Origin: Hespellia sp.
GTDB taxonomy: Bacteria; Bacillota; Clostridia; Lachnospirales; Lachnospiraceae
NCBI GenBank assembly: GCA_028693555.1
Contig: JAQUVD010000015.1
Location: forward strand, 1 to 64,000
Length of the DNA: 64,000 bases
Reading direction: 5' to 3'
Under the pieces are notes generated by a model, which had not been told where the DNA came from, ran no database searches, and saw only the letters and a program-made list of their open reading frames with translations. Shown piece by piece: positions 28,032 through 35,230 of this stretch (within the stretch, counting starts at the first letter, position 1; every line of letters starts with the position of its first letter). Position numbers and translations under genes: made by a program.

Positions 28032-28553
28032 CTATTGCTTCTCCTCCATCGTTTCTAATTTACTTCTAAACCAAATACTCATCCAGCCACTCGCCAGCCC
28101 TAATGCACAATACAGCAGAACAATACCTGCAGCATCAATTATTCTGATTCCTTCTACATAATTCATTATGCCAAAGAAAGCACCTGCCCCAATAAAAAAA
28201 ACGGAAACATTACTAATGCACCATGGCGCAAATTCAAAACACATCATGAACGGTACCACGATCAATGCGACAATCGGAACGGTCAGGATTCCTGCTCCTG
28301 TGAAAACACCTGACAATTCCATCATAATCACCGCAAAGACGATTCCCAATACATAGCCCATAATCCCTTTCACCGCGCCCTTCAGATTGCTTCCGAGCAG
28401 GAAATATAACGCCCAGCCCTGAAATGCGATAAAAACAAAACCACTGTGCCCACCAGGTGTCAGATGCTGCCCGATAAGTTGATCTATCAGTTGAAGCAAA
28501 AACGACTGAATTCCAACGTATACCGCAAATATCAAAAATTGACTTTTTTTCAT
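28032..28553 (-). CDS. DUF1097 membrane protein
   Basis: A 173-residue protein with five to six hydrophobic segments and the DUF1097 feature GHSGFVFIAFQGWALYFLLG. The start is taken as the ATG at 28553, ten bases after the stop of the transaldolase-like gene; an earlier start would overlap that gene. No function is established for the family. Membership of a nucleoside sugar operon suggests a transport or export role. Confidence 0.75.
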   Translation of the reverse strand: MKKSQFLIFAVYVGIQSFLLQLIDQLIGQHLTPGGHSGFVFIAFQGWALYFLLGSNLKGAVKGIMGYVLGIVFAVIMMELSGVFTGAGILTVPIVALIVVPFMMCFEFAPWCISNVSVFFIGAGAFFGIMNYVEGIRIIDAAGIVLLYCALGLASGWMSIWFRSKLETMEEKQ

Positions 28554-28563
28554 TTTATCAACT

Positions 28564-29877
28564 CTACTGCTCACCATTGGCAGCATTCATAAATCTTCTC
28601 TGATACGTCACAATCTGTGGTGCCGATGTATTCTGAGCCAGATAACTTGGTTCCGTTGTGATTACAATTCGATCCGTCATATCCTGGAATTCCGGTTCTG
28701 TCATTAACTTATCAAGCTCTGGATACATTCTTGAACCTTCGATACTGCAAATAATCAGCCGGGTATCTTCAAGATTCGAATTGCGAAGCATTCTGAGGTT
28801 ATGTCTTACACCATCCATACCATCAAAGCCTTCTTTTTCATTGATTTTTCTATATTCTACTGTCTCTCTTGCAATCTTTTCAACCATGCGCAAATCTACA
28901 TTCTGATCGTCCTTTGACAAGATGTCCCACTGAACCATGAACGCTCTCAGTCCTTCCAGGAAACGGTCATCATATGTTTTTGTATAGGCTGTCAGCATCC
29001 CATTAATGTAGGTTGTGACTCCCATTCTTTGTCTTACAAAACTATTGATAAAGTACGGCTTTGCCTGTAATGCCATGCCTGTCTGCCAAGGTTCAAACAT
29101 CAATGTATAATTCACCCTGAAGCCATGATCCTTCAGCTTCAATGCTAAATTATGACCATACAGATAATCCGCTGTCGCGCCTTGGTTCCAGCGTGTATGA
29201 AGTCTCTTGTCCCCCGTCAGAAGTTCATTTACATTTCCAGCATTAACAGGTCCTGTATGGGGTACCTTGATTACCATTCGGTAATCAGAAAACATCTCTC
29301 TGAAATGTTCTGCTTCCTCTAAAATTTGGCTAAAATCTGCAAATGGATCATTTAATTCTACACTAATATCGCTTCCAGGTCCCAAAATACTGCTGATTTC
29401 TCCCATAACTTCATCTCTGGTCTTGAACTGATTTCCAATATTAGCTTCTGGGTTATTAATAAACAGATCATAGATAATACCTGGGTTACATGTCAGATTG
29501 CCAATTAGGTTTTTAATTGGTTTCAATTCATATGGGTTTGCCGTATCTGCCGAATAAATGAACTTTGTTGCTCTTTTTTGCCCGTTTTTATCATATGATA
29601 TATTTCTTACCAAGTCAATTTCCAGAATCTGACATTCCTTCATATTATAGCGAATTTCAAACCCTGCAGGAGTCTCACCTTTCGGAACATTAAATGTATG
29701 AATTACATCTTTAAAACGATCGCTCACACCAATTTTTTTTACTCTTCCAAGCAGAAATCTATATTCATCAAGACTAATATTCTGATGAAGAGCTCTCTGC
29801 ACATACTCTTCTTCTTTTGATATTATCTGAATGTCGTCTCCCACAAGAGACTCTAAACTATAATTCACTGATTGCAT
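28564..29877 (-). CDS. Transaldolase-like protein with N-terminal extension
   Basis: A 437-residue protein, much longer than the usual 215-320 residues of transaldolases. From about residue 105 it shows transaldolase barrel landmarks: SADTANP (Asp111), NLTCNPG (128-133) comparable to the TTNPS segment of the TalC/FSA branch, MVIKVPHTGP with Lys204 at the Schiff-base position, and RVNYTLMFEPWQ and AKPYFINSFV near residues 254-281. The first 100 residues are an extension I do not recognise. The ATG at 29877 has GGAGG five bases upstream, overlapping the deoC stop. Beside transketolase, and with no standard transaldolase in the operon, it probably rearranges sugar phosphates. Confidence 0.68.
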   Translation of the reverse strand: MQSVNYSLESLVGDDIQIISKEEEYVQRALHQNISLDEYRFLLGRVKKIGVSDRFKDVIHTFNVPKGETPAGFEIRYNMKECQILEIDLVRNISYDKNGQKRATKFIYSADTANPYELKPIKNLIGNLTCNPGIIYDLFINNPEANIGNQFKTRDEVMGEISSILGPGSDISVELNDPFADFSQILEEAEHFREMFSDYRMVIKVPHTGPVNAGNVNELLTGDKRLHTRWNQGATADYLYGHNLALKLKDHGFRVNYTLMFEPWQTGMALQAKPYFINSFVRQRMGVTTYINGMLTAYTKTYDDRFLEGLRAFMVQWDILSKDDQNVDLRMVEKIARETVEYRKINEKEGFDGMDGVRHNLRMLRNSNLEDTRLIICSIEGSRMYPELDKLMTEPEFQDMTDRIVITTEPSYLAQNTSAPQIVTYQRRFMNAANGEQ

Positions 29878-29888
29878 TGTGTCCTCCA

Positions 29889-30584
29889 TCATTTTTCTAA
29901 TTCTTCTAAATAATTGCGATACTCTTCAACAAGTCTTCCAGCGCTTCTTGTTCCACACAGCTTTACATCTAAATGTTCAAACATATATAATGCTGCTGCC
30001 AATGTGAATGTTCGTGGAACTCCTGATACCTTGATTTTTGTTTTTCCTGAAAGATTTTCCTTCATAACTCTTACCTGCTGTTCTGTTGGAAATGCCTGTG
30101 AGCCAGTAGCTGTTTTTACATATGTAACACCGCATTCACAACAGATCTGTGTAAGTTTTGCAATTTGTTCATCTGATAAAAATCCAACTTCAAAAATTAA
30201 TTTTGTATCGCATCCTTCTCCACAAATTTTTACAAATTCACAAATCTCATGGCGAACCAATTCCCAGTCTCCATCTTTTACAGCACCTATATTAATAACC
30301 ATATCGCATGCTGTACACCCTAGTTCAACCATTTCCTGAAGTTCTGACAATTTTGATTTTGTTGACATTGCACCATATGGGAAACCAACAACAGCACTTG
30401 GTCCTACATCAGATCCCTTTAATTCTCCTACAACAAGCTCTGCCCAGCAGGAATTAACATTCACTGCATTTACATGATACTTTTTTGCAATATTGCATGC
30501 TTCAATAATATCCTTCTTTTGTAAATTTGGTGCAAGATACGCCAAATCTAAGTGTTTTGCAAATTCATTTACTGTTAACATCAT
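29889..30584 (-). CDS. deoC: Deoxyribose-phosphate aldolase
   Basis: A class I aldolase of 231 residues that splits deoxyribose 5-phosphate into acetaldehyde and glyceraldehyde 3-phosphate. Family landmarks are AVVGFPYGAMSTKSKL, DMVINIGAVKDGDW, LIFEVGFLSDEQI, the Schiff-base lysine in YVKTATGSQAFP and IKVSGVPRT. Two ATG codons are adjacent (30584 and 30581); AGGAGG fits the second slightly better. It is the first gene of the nucleoside operon, just behind a strong promoter. Confidence 0.95.
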   Translation of the reverse strand: MMLTVNEFAKHLDLAYLAPNLQKKDIIEACNIAKKYHVNAVNVNSCWAELVVGELKGSDVGPSAVVGFPYGAMSTKSKLSELQEMVELGCTACDMVINIGAVKDGDWELVRHEICEFVKICGEGCDTKLIFEVGFLSDEQIAKLTQICCECGVTYVKTATGSQAFPTEQQVRVMKENLSGKTKIKVSGVPRTFTLAAALYMFEHLDVKLCGTRSAGRLVEEYRNYLEELEK

Positions 30585-30653
30585 ATATCCTCCTAATTAT
30601 TTCATCTTCATATCCTATGCGCATTCTCAATATGATTTGTTTGTTACACTCAC

Positions 30654-30682
30654 AATATACTACCTCAATAATGTTTTGTCAA
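30654..30682 (-). promoter_or_regulatory. Sigma-A promoter of the nucleoside operon
   Basis: TTGACA (30677-30682) and TATATT (30654-30659) are spaced by 17 bases on the minus strand, giving a perfect -35 box. The expected start lies about 60 bases before deoC. A loose catabolite-control-like element with two mismatches lies upstream at 30739-30752. Confidence 0.8.
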
Positions 30683-30695
30683 TAACATTTGTTAT
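30682..30695. promoter_or_regulatory. Palindromic operator candidate, deoC promoter
   Basis: A 14-base palindrome reading ATAACA-AA-TGTTAT on the minus strand abuts and shares one base with the -35 box of the deoC promoter. Similar AACAAA/TGTTT half-sites occur on both sides. The position suits repression by the DeoR protein at 15394-16176, which is an inference. Confidence 0.5.
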
Positions 30696-30770
30696 ATTTC
30701 AAACATTATTTTCATATTTTTGTAATTCTCGGAACATTTGTTGCTGTTTTCACAAATATTAACATGTATC

Positions 30771-30824
30771 AAAAACAGCATAAAAAATATCCAGCAGTTT
30801 TTTCTGCCGGATATTTTTATGCTG
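30771..30824 (-). terminator. Terminator of the acetyltransferase unit
   Basis: A long stem, CAGCATAAAAATATCC and complementary bases with only small irregularities, closes around an A-rich loop and is followed on the minus strand by TTTTTG. It lies about 60 bases beyond the stop at 30884 and insulates the deo operon from read-through. Confidence 0.88.
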
Positions 30825-30883
30825 TCCGTTTAACTGGATGCGAATTAAATTAGTATCATAGCCTTTTTGTCATTTCGTTAATC

Positions 30884-31486
30884 CTAATATTCAATTTTCT
30901 TATCTTTAAAATAATATTCTTTATCATGTTCATTCACTTCTCGCAGAATCCTGCATGGATTCCCCACTGCAATCACATTGGATGGAAGATCTTTTGTCAC
31001 AATGCTTCCCGCTCCCACAACAACATTATCACCAATTGTAATCCCCGGCAAAACGATAACGCCTGCGCCAAGCCAGCAGTTCTCGCCAATGTGCATCGGT
31101 GCATTATATTGATATTCATCCCAGCGAAGTTCTGGAAGAATCGGGTGCCCGGCGGTTGCAACCGTGACATTCGGTCCAAACATCGTATGACTTCCCACAT
31201 AAATATGTGTGTCGTCCACCATTGTCAGATTGAAATTAGCATAGATATGATCTCCGAAATGGATATGATGACCGCCAAAATTTGAGTGGAATGGCGGCTC
31301 AATATAGCAGCCCTCTCCGATTTCCGCAAACATTTCTTTCAGCATTGATTCACGCTTATCAAGCTCACTTGGTCTGGTCTGATTAAAATCATATAAACGG
31401 TCCAGATATCCGAGCTGTTCTTTCATCAGTTCTTCATCCCCCGGCAGATATAATTCTGTACTATGCATTTTCTCTTTTATGTTCAT
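30884..31486 (-). CDS. Sugar O-acetyltransferase (maltose/galactoside type)
   Basis: A 200-residue left-handed beta-helix acetyltransferase. An N-terminal Mac domain (about residues 8-60) precedes hexapeptide repeats. FHSNFGGHHIHFGDHIYANF and TVATAGHPI carry the active-site histidine region, and the C-terminal IGDNVVVGAGSIVTKDLPS is typical. It would move an acetyl group from acetyl-CoA to a sugar. The ATG at 31486 is preferred over an upstream TTG, with AAAGGA nearby. It may be co-transcribed with nothing else, as its own terminator follows. Confidence 0.88.
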   Translation of the reverse strand: MNIKEKMHSTELYLPGDEELMKEQLGYLDRLYDFNQTRPSELDKRESMLKEMFAEIGEGCYIEPPFHSNFGGHHIHFGDHIYANFNLTMVDDTHIYVGSHTMFGPNVTVATAGHPILPELRWDEYQYNAPMHIGENCWLGAGVIVLPGITIGDNVVVGAGSIVTKDLPSNVIAVGNPCRILREVNEHDKEYYFKDKKIEY

Positions 31487-31573
31487 ATTCCTTTCGTTCC
31501 TTTCCAATCAACTTTTCATTTCTTCTATTATAGAATAAGAAGTTCCTCATATCTATACGAATATTGATTAGAA

Positions 31574-32236
31574 TTATAACAATATTTCGTCCTCCAGCAG
31601 ATCAATCACCTTTGTCATGTCTTCCACAATCCGGTATGTCTTCTGGAGCACTTCTTCCGGCACCGTAATCTGATCCGGAATATGAATCACTTGGGCTCCA
31701 GCATGATATCCAGCCATCACTCCGGCTGTGCTGTCTTCTATCACAAAGCATTCCTCCGGCTTCACTCCAATCTGCTTCGCCGCCTCCAAATAGATGTCCG
31801 GTTCCGGCTTGCTCGCTGCCACTGAATCACCATAGACAATTGCCTGAAAATCCTCATAGATTCCAACCTGACGCAGATACGCTTCTGCCGTACTTCGGCT
31901 CGTGGATGTTGCAACTGCCAGTTTGATCTGATGTTCCTTTGCATATTTCAGAAGGTCATAAACGCCCTTCTTGACCGGAAGCCCATTCACGCGGATGTCT
32001 TCCTGCATATATTCCGTCTTCTCTGCGCGAAACTCATCATATGGAAAATCTGTTCCAAATCTCTGCAGATACAATTTTCTGCTTTCCACTAAATTCTTGC
32101 CCTTATAACTGTTAATAAATGATACCGGCAGATCAATCTGCCATCTCTTTGCAGTCTTTTGCCATGCTATGGTTGATAACCGCTCTGTGTCGAGAAGCAC
32201 GCCATCCATGTCAAATAAGATTCCTTGTATCCTCAT
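31574..32236 (-). CDS. HAD-family phosphatase/phosphomutase (paralogue 2)
   Basis: A 220-residue HAD enzyme with the same motifs as the protein at 14720-15370: FDMDGVLLDTE, TSTS, SKPEPDIYLEAA and VIEDSTAG. The shared run LPVSFINSYKG in the cap shows that the two probably act on related phosphates. The C terminus has a few extra residues (LEDEILL). AAAGGAG precedes the ATG. It lies between dnaK and the acetyltransferase gene; the pair brackets the whole nucleoside operon. Confidence 0.88.
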   Translation of the reverse strand: MRIQGILFDMDGVLLDTERLSTIAWQKTAKRWQIDLPVSFINSYKGKNLVESRKLYLQRFGTDFPYDEFRAEKTEYMQEDIRVNGLPVKKGVYDLLKYAKEHQIKLAVATSTSRSTAEAYLRQVGIYEDFQAIVYGDSVAASKPEPDIYLEAAKQIGVKPEECFVIEDSTAGVMAGYHAGAQVIHIPDQITVPEEVLQKTYRIVEDMTKVIDLLEDEILL

Positions 32237-32279
32237 CTCTTTACTCCTTTTCCTGTCTCCTATCCTTCCTCTAATCAGT

Positions 32280-34040
32280 TCACGATCCGAGCAGCACTTT
32301 TGAAGACTCCTCCAGTTTGGTCTGCATCATTCTGATGTCGCCTGCCTGTCGGTCTGTGATGGTATCCGGATTGCTCTTTAACACCAGTTTTTTTAATTCA
32401 GCGCAATCTCCTTTGATTCTCTTTTTGTCTGCTTTTTCGAGCGTATCGCCTTTCTCTTTCAATAGACCTTCGACCTGATATACAACACGTTCTGCCTCAT
32501 TTCGAATATCAATTAATTCCTGTTTTGCATTGTCTGCCCGTTCGTATTCTTCTGCCTCTTTTCTTGCTCTCTCGATTTCCGACTCCGACAGATTGGAGCT
32601 TGCTGTGATCGTAATCTCCTGTGCATTTCCTGTTCCAAGATCCTTTGCTGATACTGTCACGATTCCATTTGCATCAATGTCAAACGTCACTTCAATCTGC
32701 GGATGTCCTGCCAGTGCTTTTTTGATTCCGGAAAGCTGGAAATTACCAAGCAGCTTATTGTCTTTCGTAAATTTTCGTTCTCCCTGATACACCTTAACAT
32801 CTACTGATGTCTGAAAATTGCCTGCCGTCGTAAATATCTGTGAATAATGGCATGGAATCGTGGAATTCCGGTCAATTAATCTGCTCGCAACACCACCGAC
32901 CGTTTCAATCGAGAGTGACAGCGGCGTCACATCCATCAGAATCACTTCCGATGCCGTACTTCCGACAATCAGCTCATTTCCAAACTTTGCTCCCTGAATA
33001 GCAGCTCCGATTGCAACACATTCATCCGGATTGATTCCCCGGCTCGGCTCTTTCCCCATTAATCTTGTAACCATGTCTGCTACCGCTGGGATTCTGGTAG
33101 AGCCTCCCACCAGAACAATTTTCTGAATGTCTGCCGTACTTAATCCTGCATCGGCAATTGCACTGTGCACCGGTCCGGAAGTCTTCTCAACAAGATGTTT
33201 CGTAAGATTATCAAACTCTGCACGGCTGATTGCCATCTCCAAATGTACCGGCTGTCCTTTCTGCATCGTAATAAACGGAAGATTAATGTTATATGTCATA
33301 GCTGTAGAAAGTGCAATCTTTGCTTTTTCCGCTTCTTCTCTGACGCGTTGCATCGCAGTCGGGTCTTTCTCAAGCTTCACACCGGTATCCTTTTTAAATG
33401 TCTTGATGATATAGTCAACCAGACAGGAATCAAAATCGTCACCGCCCAGATGGTTGTCCCCAGCTGTCGCTAAGACCTCGATCAGGTTATCACCAATCTC
33501 AATTACCGACACATCAAAGGTTCCTCCGCCAAGATCATACACCAAAATCTTCTGCTCCTGTCCATTATCCAGACCATAAGCCAAAGCCGCTGCAGTTGGT
33601 TCGTTCATGATTCGTCTGACATTCAGTCCGGCAATTCTTCCTGCATCCTTGGTTGCCTGCCTCTGTGCATCATCAAAATATGCCGGGACTGTCACAACAG
33701 CATCATATACCTTCTCGCCCAGATAGTCTTCTGCATCCTTTCTCAACTTCTGTAAAATCATTGCTGATATCTCTTGCGGGGAATACTGCTTTCCATTCAG
33801 GGTTCTGCGATATTCCTTCCCCATCTCCCGCTTAATCGAAGAGACCGTCTGGTTGACATTCACAGCAGCCTGTCGCTTTGCTGTCTCACCAACTAAACGG
33901 TCTCCCTTATCTGTAAACGCTACGATGGATGGAGTCGTTCTAGCTCCCTGTGCGTTCGGTATTACAACAGATTTCTCTCCTTCTACTACTGCTACGCAGC
34001 TATTTGTTGTACCTAAGTCAATTCCAATTACCTTTCCCAT
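32280..34040 (-). CDS. dnaK: Hsp70 chaperone DnaK (orphan, short form)
   Basis: A 586-residue Hsp70. The ATPase domain begins [16 protein letters not shown] and includes [32 protein letters not shown] and [12 protein letters not shown]; the linker and substrate-binding domain follow ([10 protein letters not shown]). It is somewhat shorter than most DnaKs and ends SSKVLLGS without the usual acidic C-terminal tail. No grpE, dnaJ or hrcA lies beside it and no CIRCE element is visible upstream, so it may be a second, specialised Hsp70 or a separated dnaK. Confidence 0.93.
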   Translation of the reverse strand: MGKVIGIDLGTTNSCVAVVEGEKSVVIPNAQGARTTPSIVAFTDKGDRLVGETAKRQAAVNVNQTVSSIKREMGKEYRRTLNGKQYSPQEISAMILQKLRKDAEDYLGEKVYDAVVTVPAYFDDAQRQATKDAGRIAGLNVRRIMNEPTAAALAYGLDNGQEQKILVYDLGGGTFDVSVIEIGDNLIEVLATAGDNHLGGDDFDSCLVDYIIKTFKKDTGVKLEKDPTAMQRVREEAEKAKIALSTAMTYNINLPFITMQKGQPVHLEMAISRAEFDNLTKHLVEKTSGPVHSAIADAGLSTADIQKIVLVGGSTRIPAVADMVTRLMGKEPSRGINPDECVAIGAAIQGAKFGNELIVGSTASEVILMDVTPLSLSIETVGGVASRLIDRNSTIPCHYSQIFTTAGNFQTSVDVKVYQGERKFTKDNKLLGNFQLSGIKKALAGHPQIEVTFDIDANGIVTVSAKDLGTGNAQEITITASSNLSESEIERARKEAEEYERADNAKQELIDIRNEAERVVYQVEGLLKEKGDTLEKADKKRIKGDCAELKKLVLKSNPDTITDRQAGDIRMMQTKLEESSKVLLGS

Positions 34041-34153
34041 TATATCATCGGCCTCTTTCTTTCCTATACTGATGTTATCCTACCACTAAGATGTTTTGAA
34101 TACAATAAACATCGTCTAAAGAAATCTAAAAATTTGATGATATATCCAAGACA

Positions 34154-34360
34154 TCAGATTTTAAATATAAAGAGATCTTCAATCGGTGCTTTTACAGCTC
34201 GTGAAATATCAATAGCCAGTTTCAGCGAAGGGTTATACTGTGCTTTTTCCAACCGCATAATTGTTTCACGCCTTACGCCAACAAGCTTTGCCAATTGTTC
34301 CTGTGTGAAGCCTTGTGCAACTCTATACATTTTGAGGTTACATTCAAATGCAGTACCCAT
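34154..34360 (-). CDS. XRE-family helix-turn-helix regulator
   Basis: A 68-residue single-domain regulator with helix-turn-helix GFTQEQLAKLVGVRRETIMR and the family tail YNPSLKLAIDISRAVKAPIEDLF, as in the small YozG-like repressors. It starts three bases after the DUF3796 stop, so the two form a unit, and it probably controls it through the palindrome at 35037-35050. Confidence 0.9.
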   Translation of the reverse strand: MGTAFECNLKMYRVAQGFTQEQLAKLVGVRRETIMRLEKAQYNPSLKLAIDISRAVKAPIEDLFIFKI

Positions 34361-34363
34361 ATC

Positions 34364-35005
34364 TTATTCTCCCTTTTCGTAGCGATATAATAAATAATTG
34401 CTAAGAAACAGAACCAGAGCATAGATCAATGAAATAGAAATCAGCATGAAGATCGCACACCATTCAACATACTGTGAAAAAAGACCCATGCCAACAAGCC
34501 AGATCGTAATAAATAACAATTGAAATCCAGTTTTATACACTTTTAATTCTGCACGTTTTTTATTTTCCATATACAATTCATCTTCCAATGTATTTGACAT
34601 TTTTCCTTCAAAGAAAAAACCAAAGAACCCAAAGAAGATAAAGAAGATGAACGGAAAAATAATTTTACTTTCTGTGTATGTCCAAAATCCCGCGAAACCG
34701 GCAAAGCCAAAGAATCCGGCAAAGCCCAGAAGAGGAGAAATTCTTCTGCTGTATCTTTTGTCCGTCTGCTTTTTTTGAATGGCGGCCTGAACGATACTGA
34801 TTACCAGATAAATAACATAGATGGCAGCTAACGCACCAATGACAAGCATAGGAATGTCCTTTGGAATAAAAACATATTCTGACAGATTGGTTTCATATAC
34901 CCATCGTCCATCATTGAATAAAAGTGAGTATACCACTCCTATGATAATCAATATAACCATTCCAATTCCCATGATAACTGTAGCTCTAAGCTTCCGTTTT
35001 GACAT
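34364..35005 (-). CDS. DUF3796 membrane protein
   Basis: A 213-residue protein with two N-terminal hydrophobic segments, a Phe/Gly-rich block (LLGFAGFFGFAGFAGFW, about residues 92-108, and FFGFFGFFFEG further on) and two C-terminal segments. This F-G repeat pattern followed by a conserved DELYMENKKRAE cytoplasmic stretch marks DUF3796. AAGGAGG precedes the ATG. It is paired with a small XRE regulator, an arrangement common in Firmicutes; function unknown. Confidence 0.8.
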   Translation of the reverse strand: MSKRKLRATVIMGIGMVILIIIGVVYSLLFNDGRWVYETNLSEYVFIPKDIPMLVIGALAAIYVIYLVISIVQAAIQKKQTDKRYSRRISPLLGFAGFFGFAGFAGFWTYTESKIIFPFIFFIFFGFFGFFFEGKMSNTLEDELYMENKKRAELKVYKTGFQLLFITIWLVGMGLFSQYVEWCAIFMLISISLIYALVLFLSNYLLYRYEKGE

Positions 35006-35036
35006 ATGATGTCCTCCTTCAAATGTGATATTATTG

Positions 35037-35050
35037 TCACTTTATAGTGA
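35037..35050. promoter_or_regulatory. Palindromic operator candidate (DUF3796/XRE unit)
   Basis: TCACT-TTAT-AGTGA is a perfect inverted repeat lying just downstream of the -10 box, over the expected transcription start. It is well placed for autorepression by the XRE regulator of the same unit. Confidence 0.5.
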
Positions 35051-35052
35051 TA

Positions 35053-35081
35053 AATATATCATATTCACCAGCCCCAGTCAA
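35053..35081 (-). promoter_or_regulatory. Sigma-A promoter of the DUF3796/XRE unit
   Basis: TTGACT (35076-35081) and TATATT (35053-35058) are 17 bases apart on the minus strand, upstream of the DUF3796 gene. Confidence 0.72.
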
Positions 35082-35124
35082 TGCTAAATTGATACAAATA
35101 CATCACTTTTTAAGTGTACAACGT

Positions 35125-35168
35125 AAAAAGACCTCAAATCATAAGATTCCTCTTACAATTCAAGGTCT
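35125..35168 (-). terminator. Terminator of ppdK
   Basis: On the minus strand AGACCT through TAAGA pairs with TCTTA through AGGTCT, with small bulges, followed by TTTTT. It lies 60 bases beyond the ppdK stop. Confidence 0.85.
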
Positions 35169-35230
35169 ATTCATTTTATTACTGTTTTGTCAGAGGATAA
35201 TGAGTGTTACCCTGTGACGCAATTTATTAA

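Noticed and set aside
34041..34153. CIRCE/HrcA operator before dnaK
   Set aside because: The TTAGCACTC/GAGTGCTAA inverted repeat is absent in this stretch.
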